64,000 nucleotides of DNA from Trochalopteron elliotii (Eukaryota; Chordata; Aves; Passeriformes; Leiothrichidae). A program made the translations under genes and the position numbers. The DNA is taken from positions 3,418,762-3,482,761 of the forward strand of contig JANPWX010020199.1 of assembly GCA_024734555.1 (NCBI GenBank). Direction: 5' to 3'. This document shows, piece after piece, positions 12,508 through 24,535 of the stretch; within the stretch, counting starts at the first letter, position 1, and the number at the start of each line of letters is the position of its first letter. The notes under the pieces are model-generated. The model did no database searches, was not told the origin of the DNA, and was given only the letters and a program-made list of their open reading frames with translations.

Positions 12508-12942
12508 TTTTTTCAACAGAATACAAGGGCATAAATTATTTTCTTAACTGAGAGGGAGATAGCAGTTAAATTTTAACACCTTTAAGTGAAGCTAGCATGC
12601 TTAAACTTTGTACTATGACTATTACAGAGTACAATTAAGGCTGAGAAATACTAAAAAAAAAATCCTAATTAACTTTTGAAAGAACTGAGGGAGATCAAAA
12701 CCAGAGCTGCTCATTGTTTTCTGGGGTCAGCCAGACTGAGATGTTTACTATCTGTTTTTTCTATGGTGTTTAGACTGTGTTCCAAGTACATCTCCTTGCC
12801 ACCACAAGGGCAGCTCCTATCCAGACACTCTGTCTTCTTCCTCAAAATTGTTTTTTCTTCCCGGTGACAGATCTTAGCTGAGCTAACTCTTCTGGCATGG
12901 CCTTACTTAACTTCTCTTCCCCCCACACTTTTACTCTTTCAG

Positions 12943-13107
12943 CAGTCACGGCCACATGTCAGGCGGATGGCGCAGAATATGCCTGGCTGGCCTCTCTCCC
13001 GGCTCCCTACTGCTCCAAATCCCGTGTTTGTTCCCTCACCAGCCTCCTCTCTGCCACAAGCTGGCCTGTTCACAGCCCATGAACATGCTGATCAGCCCCT
13101 TGTTTGA
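12943..13107 (+). other. GC-rich segment behind a strong splice-acceptor-like site; possible exon
   Basis: The sequence CTTTTACTCTTTCAG (ending 12942) is a good acceptor. It is followed by DNA clearly richer in G+C than its surroundings, with several CpG. In the frame starting at 12943 the reading is open to a TGA at 13105 (54 codons, proline-rich, e.g. LPTAPNPVFVPSPASS). The other two frames are also open for long stretches, so openness is weak evidence. No good donor or poly-A signal was identified. It could be a terminal exon, part of an old repeat, or chance. Confidence 0.2.
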
Positions 13108-13204
13108 ACAATATGATCTCAGAATTGGCTTTCCTGGGGTTGCAAACACTGAAAATGGAGTAGGTGGTTTTGCTGTTATCTGCATTAGCTTTATCTCTGC
13201 TTGC

Positions 13205-13310
13205 TGTTACACCTTATCTCCTCCTCTGCCTTTCTCCCTCCCTTTCTCTCCCCATGCCTCTATCTCTGTCTCTTTGTCTTTCTTATTCACTTCCCCACTC
13301 ACTTGGGGGT
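13205..13310 (+). repeat. C/T-rich (polypyrimidine) stretch
   Basis: About 100 bases of mostly C and T, such as CTCCTCTGCCTTTCTCCCTC and repeated TCTCTG/TCTTTG, with no regular unit. Confidence 0.7.
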
Positions 13311-16258
13311 CTGATAACAACTTGTCTTTCCAATCAGTTACTCTATCACACAAGAGAAATCTCTTGTGATTTGTTGATCTGAGTTCCTGAAACACAAAAT
13401 TTGGGTGGTTGGGGTATTTAGGTTCTTCTCTCCTCTGCTAGGAATCAGACTTGGAACTGTTTGCTTGGAAATCGACTTTGAAATAACTGGAGGATCTTTC
13501 CATTGCATATTCACAGGCATAGGTTTAAGCATATTTCCAAAGCTGTAAGCTGTTCCTAGAGCCAGCTTATACTGAAGCGTAGGCTTAAGGTGGCCAGATA
13601 TTTGCAATTTAAAACACGATTTCATCAGACAGTTTTATAGCTAATACTCTTATGTTCAAATGCATTGTGTTGGAAGCAATAAGAAGTGTGGAGTCGTAAA
13701 TTTTGAGGAGAAATTATATTCACATCAAATTTTAACACACCCTGTTGTGGGTTTATTTGTAAACTGGGCAAAATTAATTATGGTTCCTTTCTTGAAGTCT
13801 TGTTTTATTTTATTATTACTCTTCTCTGTATTTTATTATGAAGAATGGGTGGCTTCATTTGAGGTACTAAAAGCTTGTATTGAATCATGAAAAGAAAATA
13901 ATTCATCATTACTTCATTGCTTGCCAGGATATATTGTTGCCAGGAAACGAGTCACATGCAAATATTTTATAATCAGCACATACGAGAGAAATGCTGATTT
14001 TTTTCAGACCATTTCAGAATTGTGTTTCTCTTAGAAGAGAACATTTGTTCACTCCTTTCTTCTCTTGTGTGGGGGATGATAGTTGAAGTTTCCTGCTTTT
14101 CCTCAGAGGAAATAATAGAATAAGGTTGGGGAGCAGTATTAGGTTACAGTTGTGAGTGTAAGGAAGCTGGGGCAGACGGTGATGGATCCTCACAAACAAG
14201 TGAGAATGACTGAAAAACAGAAAAGCACCAGAATGGGAATAGAAGGAGAAATAAAAAAAATATCCTCAGCAATCTGAAGAAAGTTAGAGCTCAAAAACAC
14301 AGATCCAACAACTTCCAGAGCTGTAATAATATTTTTATTTTAAAATTTCAAATCAGAAATTTTGGTAATCAGTTACTTTATAATGGTGCTCTTTTGTTTG
14401 ACCCTCAATCAAAGGCATTCTGACTCAAAGCATCAGATCTGAGTAATAAGTTCAGTCTTCTTAATGCTGCCCCAAACTTCAATTAAGACCTATGAAATTA
14501 TCAGATCATGAATGGGTTATCATGTCCTTTTTTTATGATCCTCAATATGTGCTCACATTTCTCAGCTTGTCAATACATTTTATTAGCCCTTTAATATATA
14601 ACATTGCCCTAAGAATTTTACATATGGATCACACATACACAATAAAAAGCTTTGGTATTCCTTCAATTTATGCACACACACAAAATAGCTTTCCTTGAGA
14701 GTAAAGTGTCCAGGATTTTGCAATATGCACCCAAAAGAGATCTAAGAAGAAATTCAAGGAAAACATCTGGGGAGAAAGACAATGAAATCAGTACCAGACA
14801 AGAAGCTGTTATGGTGCAATTTTCCTTTTTTCTTGTGATTTCTGTAGAGTCATTCATGTTCATGTCTCCATCAGCATCTAACTGCAGATAACTCTAATGG
14901 GAAAAAATTGATTTTGAATGAATATTGATAGAGAGGTTTGAATCACATTTAATTTGGGGACTAAGCAAAATGATTAGGAGAGAAAAAGAACATTCCTGAT
15001 CTGGGATATTTCTCAGATTAACTAAACTGAAATTTGCAAATCACATGATATCCATTAATGTGTCTATTCAAGCAAAAATACAGCAGGAAAAATACTCTTT
15101 GTTCTAAAGATTAAAAAATGTATTTTGCTTTTCATAGGTCGTGACTGTCATGCTCCATTTCCTGATGTAAACAACCTTTTTTTCCTCTTCATAAATAGTG
15201 AGATGAGCCAGCATGCTTTTTTGGCAATTAAAACCTGAAATCACAGTGCCACTCATTCTCAGTTCATTTTCTCTCTTGACATTTCTTCTATTTAATTATT
15301 TTCACAAATTTTGAAATTGAAATTCAAAGAAAAAAATGAGTACACAATTCATTTAGAAGTGTAAGAACTTCAAAACTTTTGGTCAATTGTAATAGTCTCT
15401 ACTGAGACAACACACAGATATCAGAGATCAGAGATACCTTATGTTTAATTCACTGAAACTCTGCTGTCATTTGTTATCATTTATACCAAGTGCCTTCAGA
15501 GCATAAAAAATTGAAAGGGATTTCTTGAGTAATAGGAGTATTTTTCATTTTTTTCAATTTTCAAACTAGTTCTTATTTTTATGATTTTATAGATAATCAA
15601 GAGAGGTCAGAGAATTATTTAAGAAGAGATACAGACATGACTGTATTTTTGGTTTGTATAACTTCAGACAGACCATAAGTATCATAAGAAAATAAAAATT
15701 TGTCATTTCAAATCTTCCATTTGACAGCTGTGTTGGAATTAGTTGCATGAAGAAAGAATGAAGAAAAAGTTATCAATAATGACAAATTGTTGGCCTACTC
15801 ATGCAGATTTTATGGAAAAGCTTAGTGCTTGTTTTATGTTGTTGATTTAATATACTCTATACACTAAATTCAAAAGTCTTTCTTAAACATGGGTTTTGGA
15901 AATAAACCCCACGTTATATAATATTAAGAAACTGTAATATATTTGTTATTTATGGTTTATCATGAACTTAATATGAGAAGTAGAATTGATTTGGATAAAA
16001 AATGCTCTTCAAAATATGAAAGCACAAAAAGCATCTAGAGAACAAAAATTGCTAAGAAAGACAACCAACATTTTTTTCTGTGTTTTAAGGGATGAGATCC
16101 TTCTGAGTGTTGGAAAGGAGAATATGAACTAAAAATTGATTATAAAATGATAAATAAATTTTAGCATTTGTTAGAGTGTTGACAAGAAATGATATATATT
16201 CCAGAATTATCTACAAATGTCTTTAAAGCCTGTAAAATGGAGAAAAATATTTTATCAG

Positions 16259-16522
16259 AACTGTTGTGATAGTATAAGATGTAATGCTTTTAAACTGAAG
16301 GAGGGTTGATTTAAATTAGATAGGAAGAGACATTTTACATTTAAGATGGTAAAACACTGCCACAGTGGTGGTAAATGCCCCATCCCTGGAAATATTCAAG
16401 GTTGGGTTGTATGGGGCTCTGAGCAGCCTGGTCTAGTGGAAGCTGTCTCTGCTTATTGCAGAGAGGGTTGGACTAAATGACATTGAAAAGGTCTTTTTCA
16501 GCTGGAACTATTCTATGATCTT
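16259..16522 (+). mobile_element. CR1 LINE 3' end, 5'-truncated
   Basis: The segment runs from a decayed ...GTGATAG..TTTTAAACTGAAGGAGGG through CCCCATCCCTGGAAATATTC, GGGGCTCTGAGCAGCCTGGT and GAGAGGGTTGGACTAAATGA to TATTCTATGATCTTA at the 3' end. This is the canonical order of the CR1 3' region. The orientation is plus and no coding capacity remains. Confidence 0.93.
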
Positions 16523-19500
16523 AAGAGTTTTTAAAGCAAAGGTTAGTGAGACATCCCTCTGCAGAATCAGCATCTTCCTTGCTCCTGTTAAATCTGAAGA
16601 TACTGGGGAGATCCAGAATCCCATAGACAGGACATGTATGAATTGTTGCATAGCTTGTTGCAATGATGTGGAATTCCAAGTCCATTCCCTCTTCCATCTG
16701 CCATGTAGACTAGGACTGCACAGTATGGCATAATCAACCACAGGTCATGAGCCATGTAGTGTGTACTTCACCCTACTGGGCCTATGGGGACAAGGAAAAG
16801 AAGAAAAATCATCAATCGCCTCTTCTTTTTAGTTTTACCATTTCCTACTCAATTGGTGGCTCCTCTTCTGTACACTTTTGCTCTCCCCTGCTTGGCATGC
16901 ATAGCAAAACCTCCAGGTAGAATAAAGGTTGCTTTTTGTCACCTGAGGCCTTCCTCTGGTCAGGTTCAGCACTGTGTTTAAGAGTTTGACCTGGTGTCTC
17001 TGCTGGGAATGCTACACATGTAGGGTGCATGAATCAATGAGTTATCAAGAGTCTGGCTCATACAAAGTGTGTGAAAGTGAACAAACCTTGTAGAAAAAGG
17101 CCATGGAAGTCAGTAAGCATGAAAGTCTGTGCTCTACAGTGATGAGCTCTCATGTTTCTCATTTTTCTATTGCCATTGTTAACTAAAATATTTAATGTAC
17201 TGTAACAGCATATGTGGTATTACAACTTTATTGTGGTATTAACAAAGGCATTTCTAGAGAAAACTTGCAACAACAGCAAAAACTCTCAATGTCGCTTCAA
17301 AGTGAAGCTTTTCCATGTAATTTTAAATTTCAGATGTGAGTAATTTAGAATTAATTTTTGCTTTATCAAAACTAAACCTTATCCCTACTTTTCACTGACT
17401 TTCCTTTAAAGTTACTTTGGAATTACATCTCTTCTTCAAAAAAGAAACTATGTGTAGAGGTAAACACTCAGACAACCTGTGCATTCAACAATATCTTTTA
17501 GGACTCTTTCCCATTTTTATTATGTATGTTTTGTTTAGTTTTACTTTAAAGTGTTTTCTTAAGTAGAACAAAAAATTGATTATTTAGTATATCCTTACAA
17601 TTACACTTAGTCAGGAAGTAATTAGTTTTTTCAAAATATTTTGCCATTTCTAGACTGTCCTATGACTTTTCTCATTACATCCATTACATCCCTTGTCATC
17701 CTCCTAGGGAAAAAAGAGAGTCTACCAAAGATATTTCAAACAATTCTACCAATGACATAATCATAACCTCATTGAGAAAAAGAGGTTTGGAAAAGTGTCA
17801 GGACTTCCATTAGTGAGGTCAGCAATGATGAAGTGTGGAGCTTGATACAGGAAGTTTATAAAAGCTGTTGAATCTTATTATATGATTCCTACCATGTTCT
17901 GCCCCGCCTCGTGTCTTCCTAGAATAGCCAGGTGATTAGGGCACTAACCCCTGGTGTTGAAACCCAAAATTCAATGAATACTTAATACAATTTATACAAA
18001 ATAGAGCTGCTCTAATAGTTGAGATTGAAAATGTTCCATCAAGAGTAATGGATAGCCTTGAGGGCTTACTGGGAAAAGGCTGAAGATGAAATCTTAGCTC
18101 TTGTTCCCAGGGAACAGAGCCCAAACACGGGTCTTCTTCCTGCAGGAGATGCCCCTTTTGCCGTGGCTATGGTTATCCTGATATTTATAATACAGTCTTC
18201 CTAGAATAAGAAGTCTATGCTTGCTGTAACATGTGTTCTCTTCTACATGTTTTGGTGTGAACTAATTGCCATTTTTTCAGTGAAAGGTTACAAATGGAAA
18301 AACTTGGACACATTAAACTGGAAGACTACTCAGGATCAGAAAAATCCTAAGGCAACTGCAGAGAAGACATTATAGTCTTCTATCCTCTGTGTTTTCTACC
18401 TTTTCAATACTTGTATAATGATGCAGCTGATTACCTGCTAAAAGCAAGATAAATTGACATTGCCTGTCTCAAGATGTATTTCTTGATGTGTTCCTTTTTT
18501 TATGTAACATTGTTCACTCTGTTCTTCTCTCACTTTGGTAATTTTCTTTCCCCTCTGTGAAGTAATCCATTTTTACTGCTCGGTTTCGTTTCCTTCATTG
18601 TCTTTGATGTTATGCCCCTCATGAGTTGTATGTTTCCTTGCTTTCCTTCTCCATCAGGAATGTTATTGCCTTTCAAATACAAGTACCTTCTTTTTACAAG
18701 GAATCTCATTTTCTATGTTTAATTAGTGAGACTCCTGATGTTTGTCTTTTTACTCCTGGTCATGAAGGAGCCCAGAAAGGAAAACAAACAGAAAAAACAA
18801 TATGTACCAGTAAAGATTGGGACACTCAAACTTTGTTCAACAATGCTCTAATGTGTAGGGGACTTATTTTCTGGTTTTATGAAATGGAATTCCTACATTC
18901 TTGAAATCTGCAGTTCACTGGGCTCCTTGTTTTATAAAGTTCTTTGCAGAAAGATTTTAAGTCATGCCGATAGCCTGAAAGTAACTATTTTCTAGGAGTA
19001 TCAGCTCTATTTAACTCATGTACTTTTGATACTTCCCACGTGCTACTGGTGAGGGGCAGAAATAGATAATCATTTTCACAGACATACTGGAAAACACTGT
19101 GGGACCATTTTTGTATATTTTAACAGCCCAAATTTCATTATTAATACTGAGAATTCTGTCACTTTTGCTATGAAATTTTATGTGGATCACATTTTTGCCA
19201 TGATTGACAGAAGCTTCTTGCCTGGAACCAGCTGTTTGCTTACTGTGCACCATAGAAAAAGCATCTGAGATGGGCCTTGGCTATCACATTTTCATGTGAT
19301 GTGCACTCGCATATACATGTGCACATTACACAAAGAACAGAAGAGTTCACAGCAGCCCCAGAACGGCATCTGTTCTTTATAGTGAGATAAAGAAACTGCA
19401 GAAGGTTTGTTGAAACTTGCTGATGCTTGTTGTCACTTAGCAGGAAGTGTTTAGGAGTTTGTGAAGAACAAAATTACAATTTGTCAAACGTTGTAAACCT

Positions 19501-22500
19501 CCAAGCGATCGCATATTATTTGATTACACTGTTGCTATAAATAGGATTTCACTTTGGAGGATTACAAAATGACCAACTTTCTGTTCAGTAAAATATTAGA
19601 ATTTTGGTCTTTTCTCCCCTTTGTCTTTTTTCCCTTTGTATTTTTTCAGAATATAAAGGATGATGTTCCCATTGATGGTGTCCTAGAGTATACTTTTGCC
19701 AGCACAAATTAACACGTGAAATCCAGACATTATTTAGCCTTCTGCAGGATGATATGACAAACTTTGCACTACAGTGAGATGATTTGCACATATGGTGTTA
19801 GAGTCTTCTATACTGGCTAGTAGTACCTCAAATTCCAGTTCTCCCTGAAGTGATGAAAAATATCAAAATGTGAAGCTTGCATCTAAGTTTAACAGGAATA
19901 ATTTAATTTTCTGGAGCCTTTTTTTTATTTAGGCCAACATAATCATCCATAAAAATCTCAATGTGTAATCTTCACCTGTGGATACACAGAATAAGACAAA
20001 TATTTCTGTTATGGCTACAGCTGCCAATAAGGAATGCCTGTGAAATCTGGCAGGGTTTTTGACTTTAGGAAAAACCTCATGTGTGTCCAAGTACATTTAT
20101 GAAAGAAGCTCTGGAAATAAAGAATGAATGAGTCATTACATATCTTTGATAAAGTTGTCTTCTATATATGCATTAACTAAGTTAATTCAGCTACAAGGAC
20201 TACAGAGGAAGTGAATCCCTTAAAGAGTAGAAAATGGAAGGCAACAGCATTTTCCAATACTAAATACAGAACTAAACTGGCTTCAGAACCAATCAAAAGC
20301 TGTGAGCTGGGTTTATAAGCATGATGGAAAGACAGTATTGCACTGGACACCTGAACAAGAGATAATATATCAGTGATACCCTTATCTACTCCCCTGCCAT
20401 CAGTTGAGCCATCAGAAAGGTCAAGATATACCTAAAGTTGGAGGTGTGGCCACAAGGTACTCCTTGCAAATGATTATTGAGATGTGTCAAGGAGCCTTCT
20501 CTTTTCTTGCATATCATTGAATAATGGATTATCACAGGTGAATTTTCAACTGCTGGCAATTAAGTTAGGCCACCACAGATCAGGTGCAGACTCTTTTCCT
20601 CTGCGACTGTTGTCTCAGGTTCTGCAAATGGGAATATATACTTGTGAAGGCTTTTAACCCCGGGGCTGAGTGATAAGGCTGTTCATCTGAAGCATGCCTT
20701 TTGCCAAGGCAGTGTGAATGGAAGGGCTGCAATACTCTACGTGTTTTTTCTAAAGGCCTCTCTTGGTTTCTCTTAGCCATTCACAGTTCCCATAATAGCC
20801 AGCTGCAATTGGGCATTTTTACCATTGAAATTAATGGGTTGCAAAAATTAATGGAGGCAAAAACTGACACTGCATTACTGACTAGCTGAGTCTGCCTTCA
20901 ATTGAGCTTTTGTCAGAAATGTAATAAAGGTAATCAAAAGCTTTTCTTTGCTGGAAAAAGGAAAACAGGCTTTTAGGACAAGACAAATTATTAGAAAATT
21001 TCTTTTAGTTCTTTGGCTTCTCAGAGTTTTAAGGTGATTTTTCATTACTAAGTCACTTTGGATCAAGCATGTAAAGTTCATGTTCATCTTACTCCAGCAT
21101 AGAAAATAGAAAGTAAGTTACTCAAAGCCACTTTTATTCACTCTAGAAATGGCTGAAATAACTTTCCAGAGTAACTCAGGAAGGTTATTCTGTGTAGAGC
21201 TCTTTGTGAGGAACTACCTGCTTCCTGCAGAAAAGCAGTGATAGAGAACTGGAGGGAAACACTGACGTGTGCAAGGCTTTCCTTTCTCCTTTCCTCTATG
21301 CAATCTCAAAAGCCCCAGGGAAGAGCCAACAGAGACTGTTGGGAGTAAAGGAGAAATGGGGTAATAAGACATACATGATGTAAAAGATATGAAAAGAATT
21401 GGCAAAAGTACATTATTTATATATTGTTTATTTAGATTTGTTTAAAATCTAAGTATTTCAGGTTTCAATTTCCTCTTAATGTCAGAAAACATCTAAAGAA
21501 CCATTAAATGAGAGCTCAAAGTAATGGGAAAAATGGGAAAATATACATCTGCCTTGCACAGATAAATAAGTGTAGGGCCAGTTTGGACCTTTATACCTCC
21601 CTAGTGTCAACATGGCTGTCAGACAACAGTATATTCTCTGCTGTAATGGAGGATTTTTCCTGTCACTGTTAAAGAAAACCTTCTTAAAGGTGCTATTTCA
21701 AGCTTGCTGATTGTACTAAGTTTTGGAACATGCTTTCTGAATACCAAAGGCTATTTCTGAAAAGAAACATTTTACTTAAATTACACTAGATTGTATGTTT
21801 GTACAGGGTTTCTATAGGACATTTAATTTTAACCTAATTTTTTGACATACTTTCTGGTGTCAACACTTACCATCTCCCAAGAAGCTGTTGAAATTCATAA
21901 CCACAGTAAAAGCAGAAGTATTGTGGAAAATTTCAAGTGCCTAGGTAAAAAAATCACTTTGCCTTCAGGCAAGGATATATGTCATTGAGTTTGAAAGTGT
22001 GATAAACTGAAAAGAAAAGGAAGGAAAGTGAGTGCCCAGACCTGAATCATGTCAACATAAAGCATTTTTGACTAAACCTTGACTGGACAACACTCCCTCA
22101 AGCCAATGTAAATCAATTTAAAGTTTGCCATAAACTTGTCTTTTGTCAATGAGCTAAATCAAAATGAGACTTATCATGAAAGTAAAGGAATTGGAGCAAA
22201 GAGTGAGCCAAGTCTGTGTGATAGCATGGATATGTTCAATTTAGAATTCATTTTCCTGTGAGCGTATACTGCATGAACCATTCCTGAAAGTCAGACTGCC
22301 AAACTTTGCTTTACAGTTGAGATTGTGCCAAGGGAGCTAGACCAATAGTTATATGGAATTTCAGTAAATACACAAATTTTAATCTAATATGTGAATTTGT
22401 TTTTTTCTTCACAACACAGACAACTACTTACTGCAAGACAAGTAAGGAAACACAATTGTAAGGGTAGTGTAAAGGATATGGCTTAGGAAAAATATGCAAA

Positions 22501-23491
22501 TCATTGCCCTTTTACTTCTTTCTGATCAGTCTGCTTAATGACTGAAGCACAATCAGTGGCCATTAATAACCTTTTTAGAAACTGATGCAGCATACAGTGC
22601 TTGTGTTTTGAGGTTGCTAGCAGTTTTATTTGGCTCGTTCTTTCTAACTGTGTATTGTTACAAGCGTTGCATGCAAGGTTTACATTTGTATTGGGACATG
22701 TTTGTAAAAACTGAATGCACTTAAACGTGTTCTATAAAGTCCCATTGTTGTCAAGAATTACTGTATAGGTTTTGCAGGAAGTAGACTAACTTTATCCTAG
22801 AACATAATTTTTTTTAAGTTACAAGGAATTGAAATTGGAAGACTTGCATAGAAATACAGAAGCCTCAGACTGGGAGTAATTTCTTTTCACACTGTGTTGT
22901 TTATAAAATTCAAGTTTTGTCAGTTAATAATTGTTTTTTTAATAAATCTTCTAATTAAAAAACTGTGAAGATGATATTACAATGTGTTATGTGTTTATTT
23001 GTCACAAATGGTGCTATTTTGTCTTGAAGATTTAGTTAAAAACTTCAACTAATTAATATTAGAAAAATATATCTGGATGATTCAGAAACTTGTTCCATGG
23101 CATAATGGTCAAAATTAAACTCTTATTTAAAAAAAGGAAATTAAGTACACCATAAAAATGGGACTAATGTCTCTTTACCTGTAATAGTTTCGAACTATGC
23201 TAATATTTCGGTGTCTTGTCTAGTGCATCTAAAATACTTTTCTATGGTGTTTCAGGACATGGTTTAGTGGTGCCTTGGCAGTTTGATGAGTAAAAAAAAT
23301 AATTAAGCAGAATTTAAAAAACTAAATGTTCAGACTGAGACTACATCCAAGTGTGCAACTCCCATGAACCTCAGTTCTTTTGTGGACTGAAGGCAGGGAA
23401 GTGCCTAACCTCTTACTGTCACTGTGAAATTGTGGTGATGTTAGATGCTGGTTCAGCCAAGGGCCTTCCAGTATTTCCTATGGAATTATAC
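16523..23491. other. AT-rich unique DNA, no gene seen
   Basis: Only chance-length open frames (up to about 92 codons). One acceptor/donor pair (acceptor ending near 22420 and GTAAGG at 22443) would give a 22-base exon of no clear meaning. A possible old SINE fragment at 17919 is listed separately. Confidence 0.55.
17919..17972 (+). mobile_element. Possible MIR-like (tRNA-derived CORE-SINE) fragment
   Basis: GGTGATTAGGGCACTAACCC followed by TGGTGTTGAAACCC resembles the 5' tRNA-like part of MIR-type SINEs, which reads as GTGGTTAGGGCACT, then a G-rich stretch, then GACCC. Similarity is short and the rest of the element is not visible. Confidence 0.35.
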
Positions 23492-23610
23492 CTGGTCTAT
23501 AAAACACACTCCGCTTTGGGTTGATGTACTGTCTACCTCCTGAGGAGTCATTACTATCACTTGAATGATCTGGTGATAATGGGTCTGTATCTTTTATGTG
23601 TGTAACGGGT
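23492..23610 (-). CDS. Candidate internal exon on the minus strand, gene unknown
   Basis: On the minus strand the sequence AACTGTTTCTTTCAG (acceptor, just above 23610) precedes 119 bases open in one frame. They end at ACCAG followed by GTATAATTCC as donor. The peptide is rich in Ser, Asp and Pro, including TDPLSPDHSSDSNDSSGG and then INPKRSVFYRP, which looks more protein-like than most open frames here. The exon would start with one base completing a codon and end with one base of the next. I do not recognise the family. The donor is not optimal, the length is not a multiple of three, and better plus-strand candidates lie downstream, so this may be chance. Confidence 0.22.
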
Positions 23611-24424
23611 CTGAAAGAAACAGTTCTATGGAAATTATACCATGTCTGCAGAGAGTGGCAGGCACTCTGTGGGAACACCTGAACGCTCCCCACGATCCTC
23701 AGGGGCTGTTGTCATGCATGAACAATACGAACAGTCTTCATATGAGGAAGTCTGTTATAATCACCTTCATTAACCAAACAAAAATCAAAGATGCCAAATC
23801 TGAACCTACCTCATCTAGAGAATGGTAGGTACAAATGAAGGGGTTTTTTTTTTTGTTTTCCTGTTTGCTTAAGCTTTGTTAATTTTGGCACAACATTACA
23901 GAGCCTTTTTTGATTCTTATCAGCTCTCTTCATAGGCTTTTTCTAGACATATACAAGAGCTGTGTGGATCACGGGTGAGCTAAGGACAGAGCAACAAACC
24001 TTAACACTGAGTTTCCTGGCTGCTCTTAAAGCACTGGTGTTGTTTTAACATCCTTTCCTATTTCATGAGCATGCAGCCACAGACAGACATATAAATATGT
24101 CTATCTTCGGTAAATTAAAATCCTAACAGGTGTGTGAATCCTTGCCAAGATAGTTACGAGCTGGTCAGCATATATTGCTTGCACTTGGAAATGGTGCATT
24201 AGAGAACGCTTGACTGTTTCACTGCTTTATAAATAGATGGACTTGGCATTTCTGCAATCATCTGCAGAGGGTAAGAAAGTAATATATGGACAAAATTAAG
24301 CGAAGATCATGTTTCAGAATCATCTAGATGAAATTAGTTGATCCTTCAACTTATTCATTCCTGTCTTTATCTTTTCTGATCTTTTGTGTCCTTTTGGTTT
24401 AATAAGAGCAGCAGAGATGAAAGA

Positions 24425-24535
24425 TGTTCTAGTGCTGTGGGTGCTAGCCTGAGACCTCAGACACCCCAGATCAGTTTCCTTTTCTGCCATAAACTTTGTA
24501 AATGACCTTGGACAAGTTTCTTAGTCTGGGTGACA
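24425..24535 (+). mobile_element. MIR-like CORE-SINE remnant
   Basis: The order GTGCTAGCCTGAGACCTCAG, CCCAGATCAGTTTCC, TCTGCCATAAACTTTGTAAA, TGACCTTGGACAAGTTTCTT matches the tRNA-derived head and core of amniote MIR-type SINEs (usual core TGTGACCTTGGGCAAGTCACTT). It is strongly diverged and so ancient. Confidence 0.6.

Larger units (their letters stand above)
11075..16258. other. Mostly unique AT-rich DNA, no confirmed gene
   Basis: No recognisable coding gene. Local structures inside this interval are listed separately: a hairpin at 12379, a tandem repeat at 12421, a GC-rich segment at 12943 and a C/T-rich stretch at 13205. The rest shows only short chance open frames. Confidence 0.55.

Noticed and set aside
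22421..22442. Strong acceptor and GTAAGG donor 22 bases apart, as a microexon
   Set aside because: The length breaks frame with any neighbour candidate and there is no further support.
24236..24268. TATAAATAG followed by ATGGACTTGGC and a GTAAGA donor, as a possible first coding exon
   Set aside because: The TATA-like sequence abuts the ATG, leaving no room for a transcription start, and the reading is only 11 codons.
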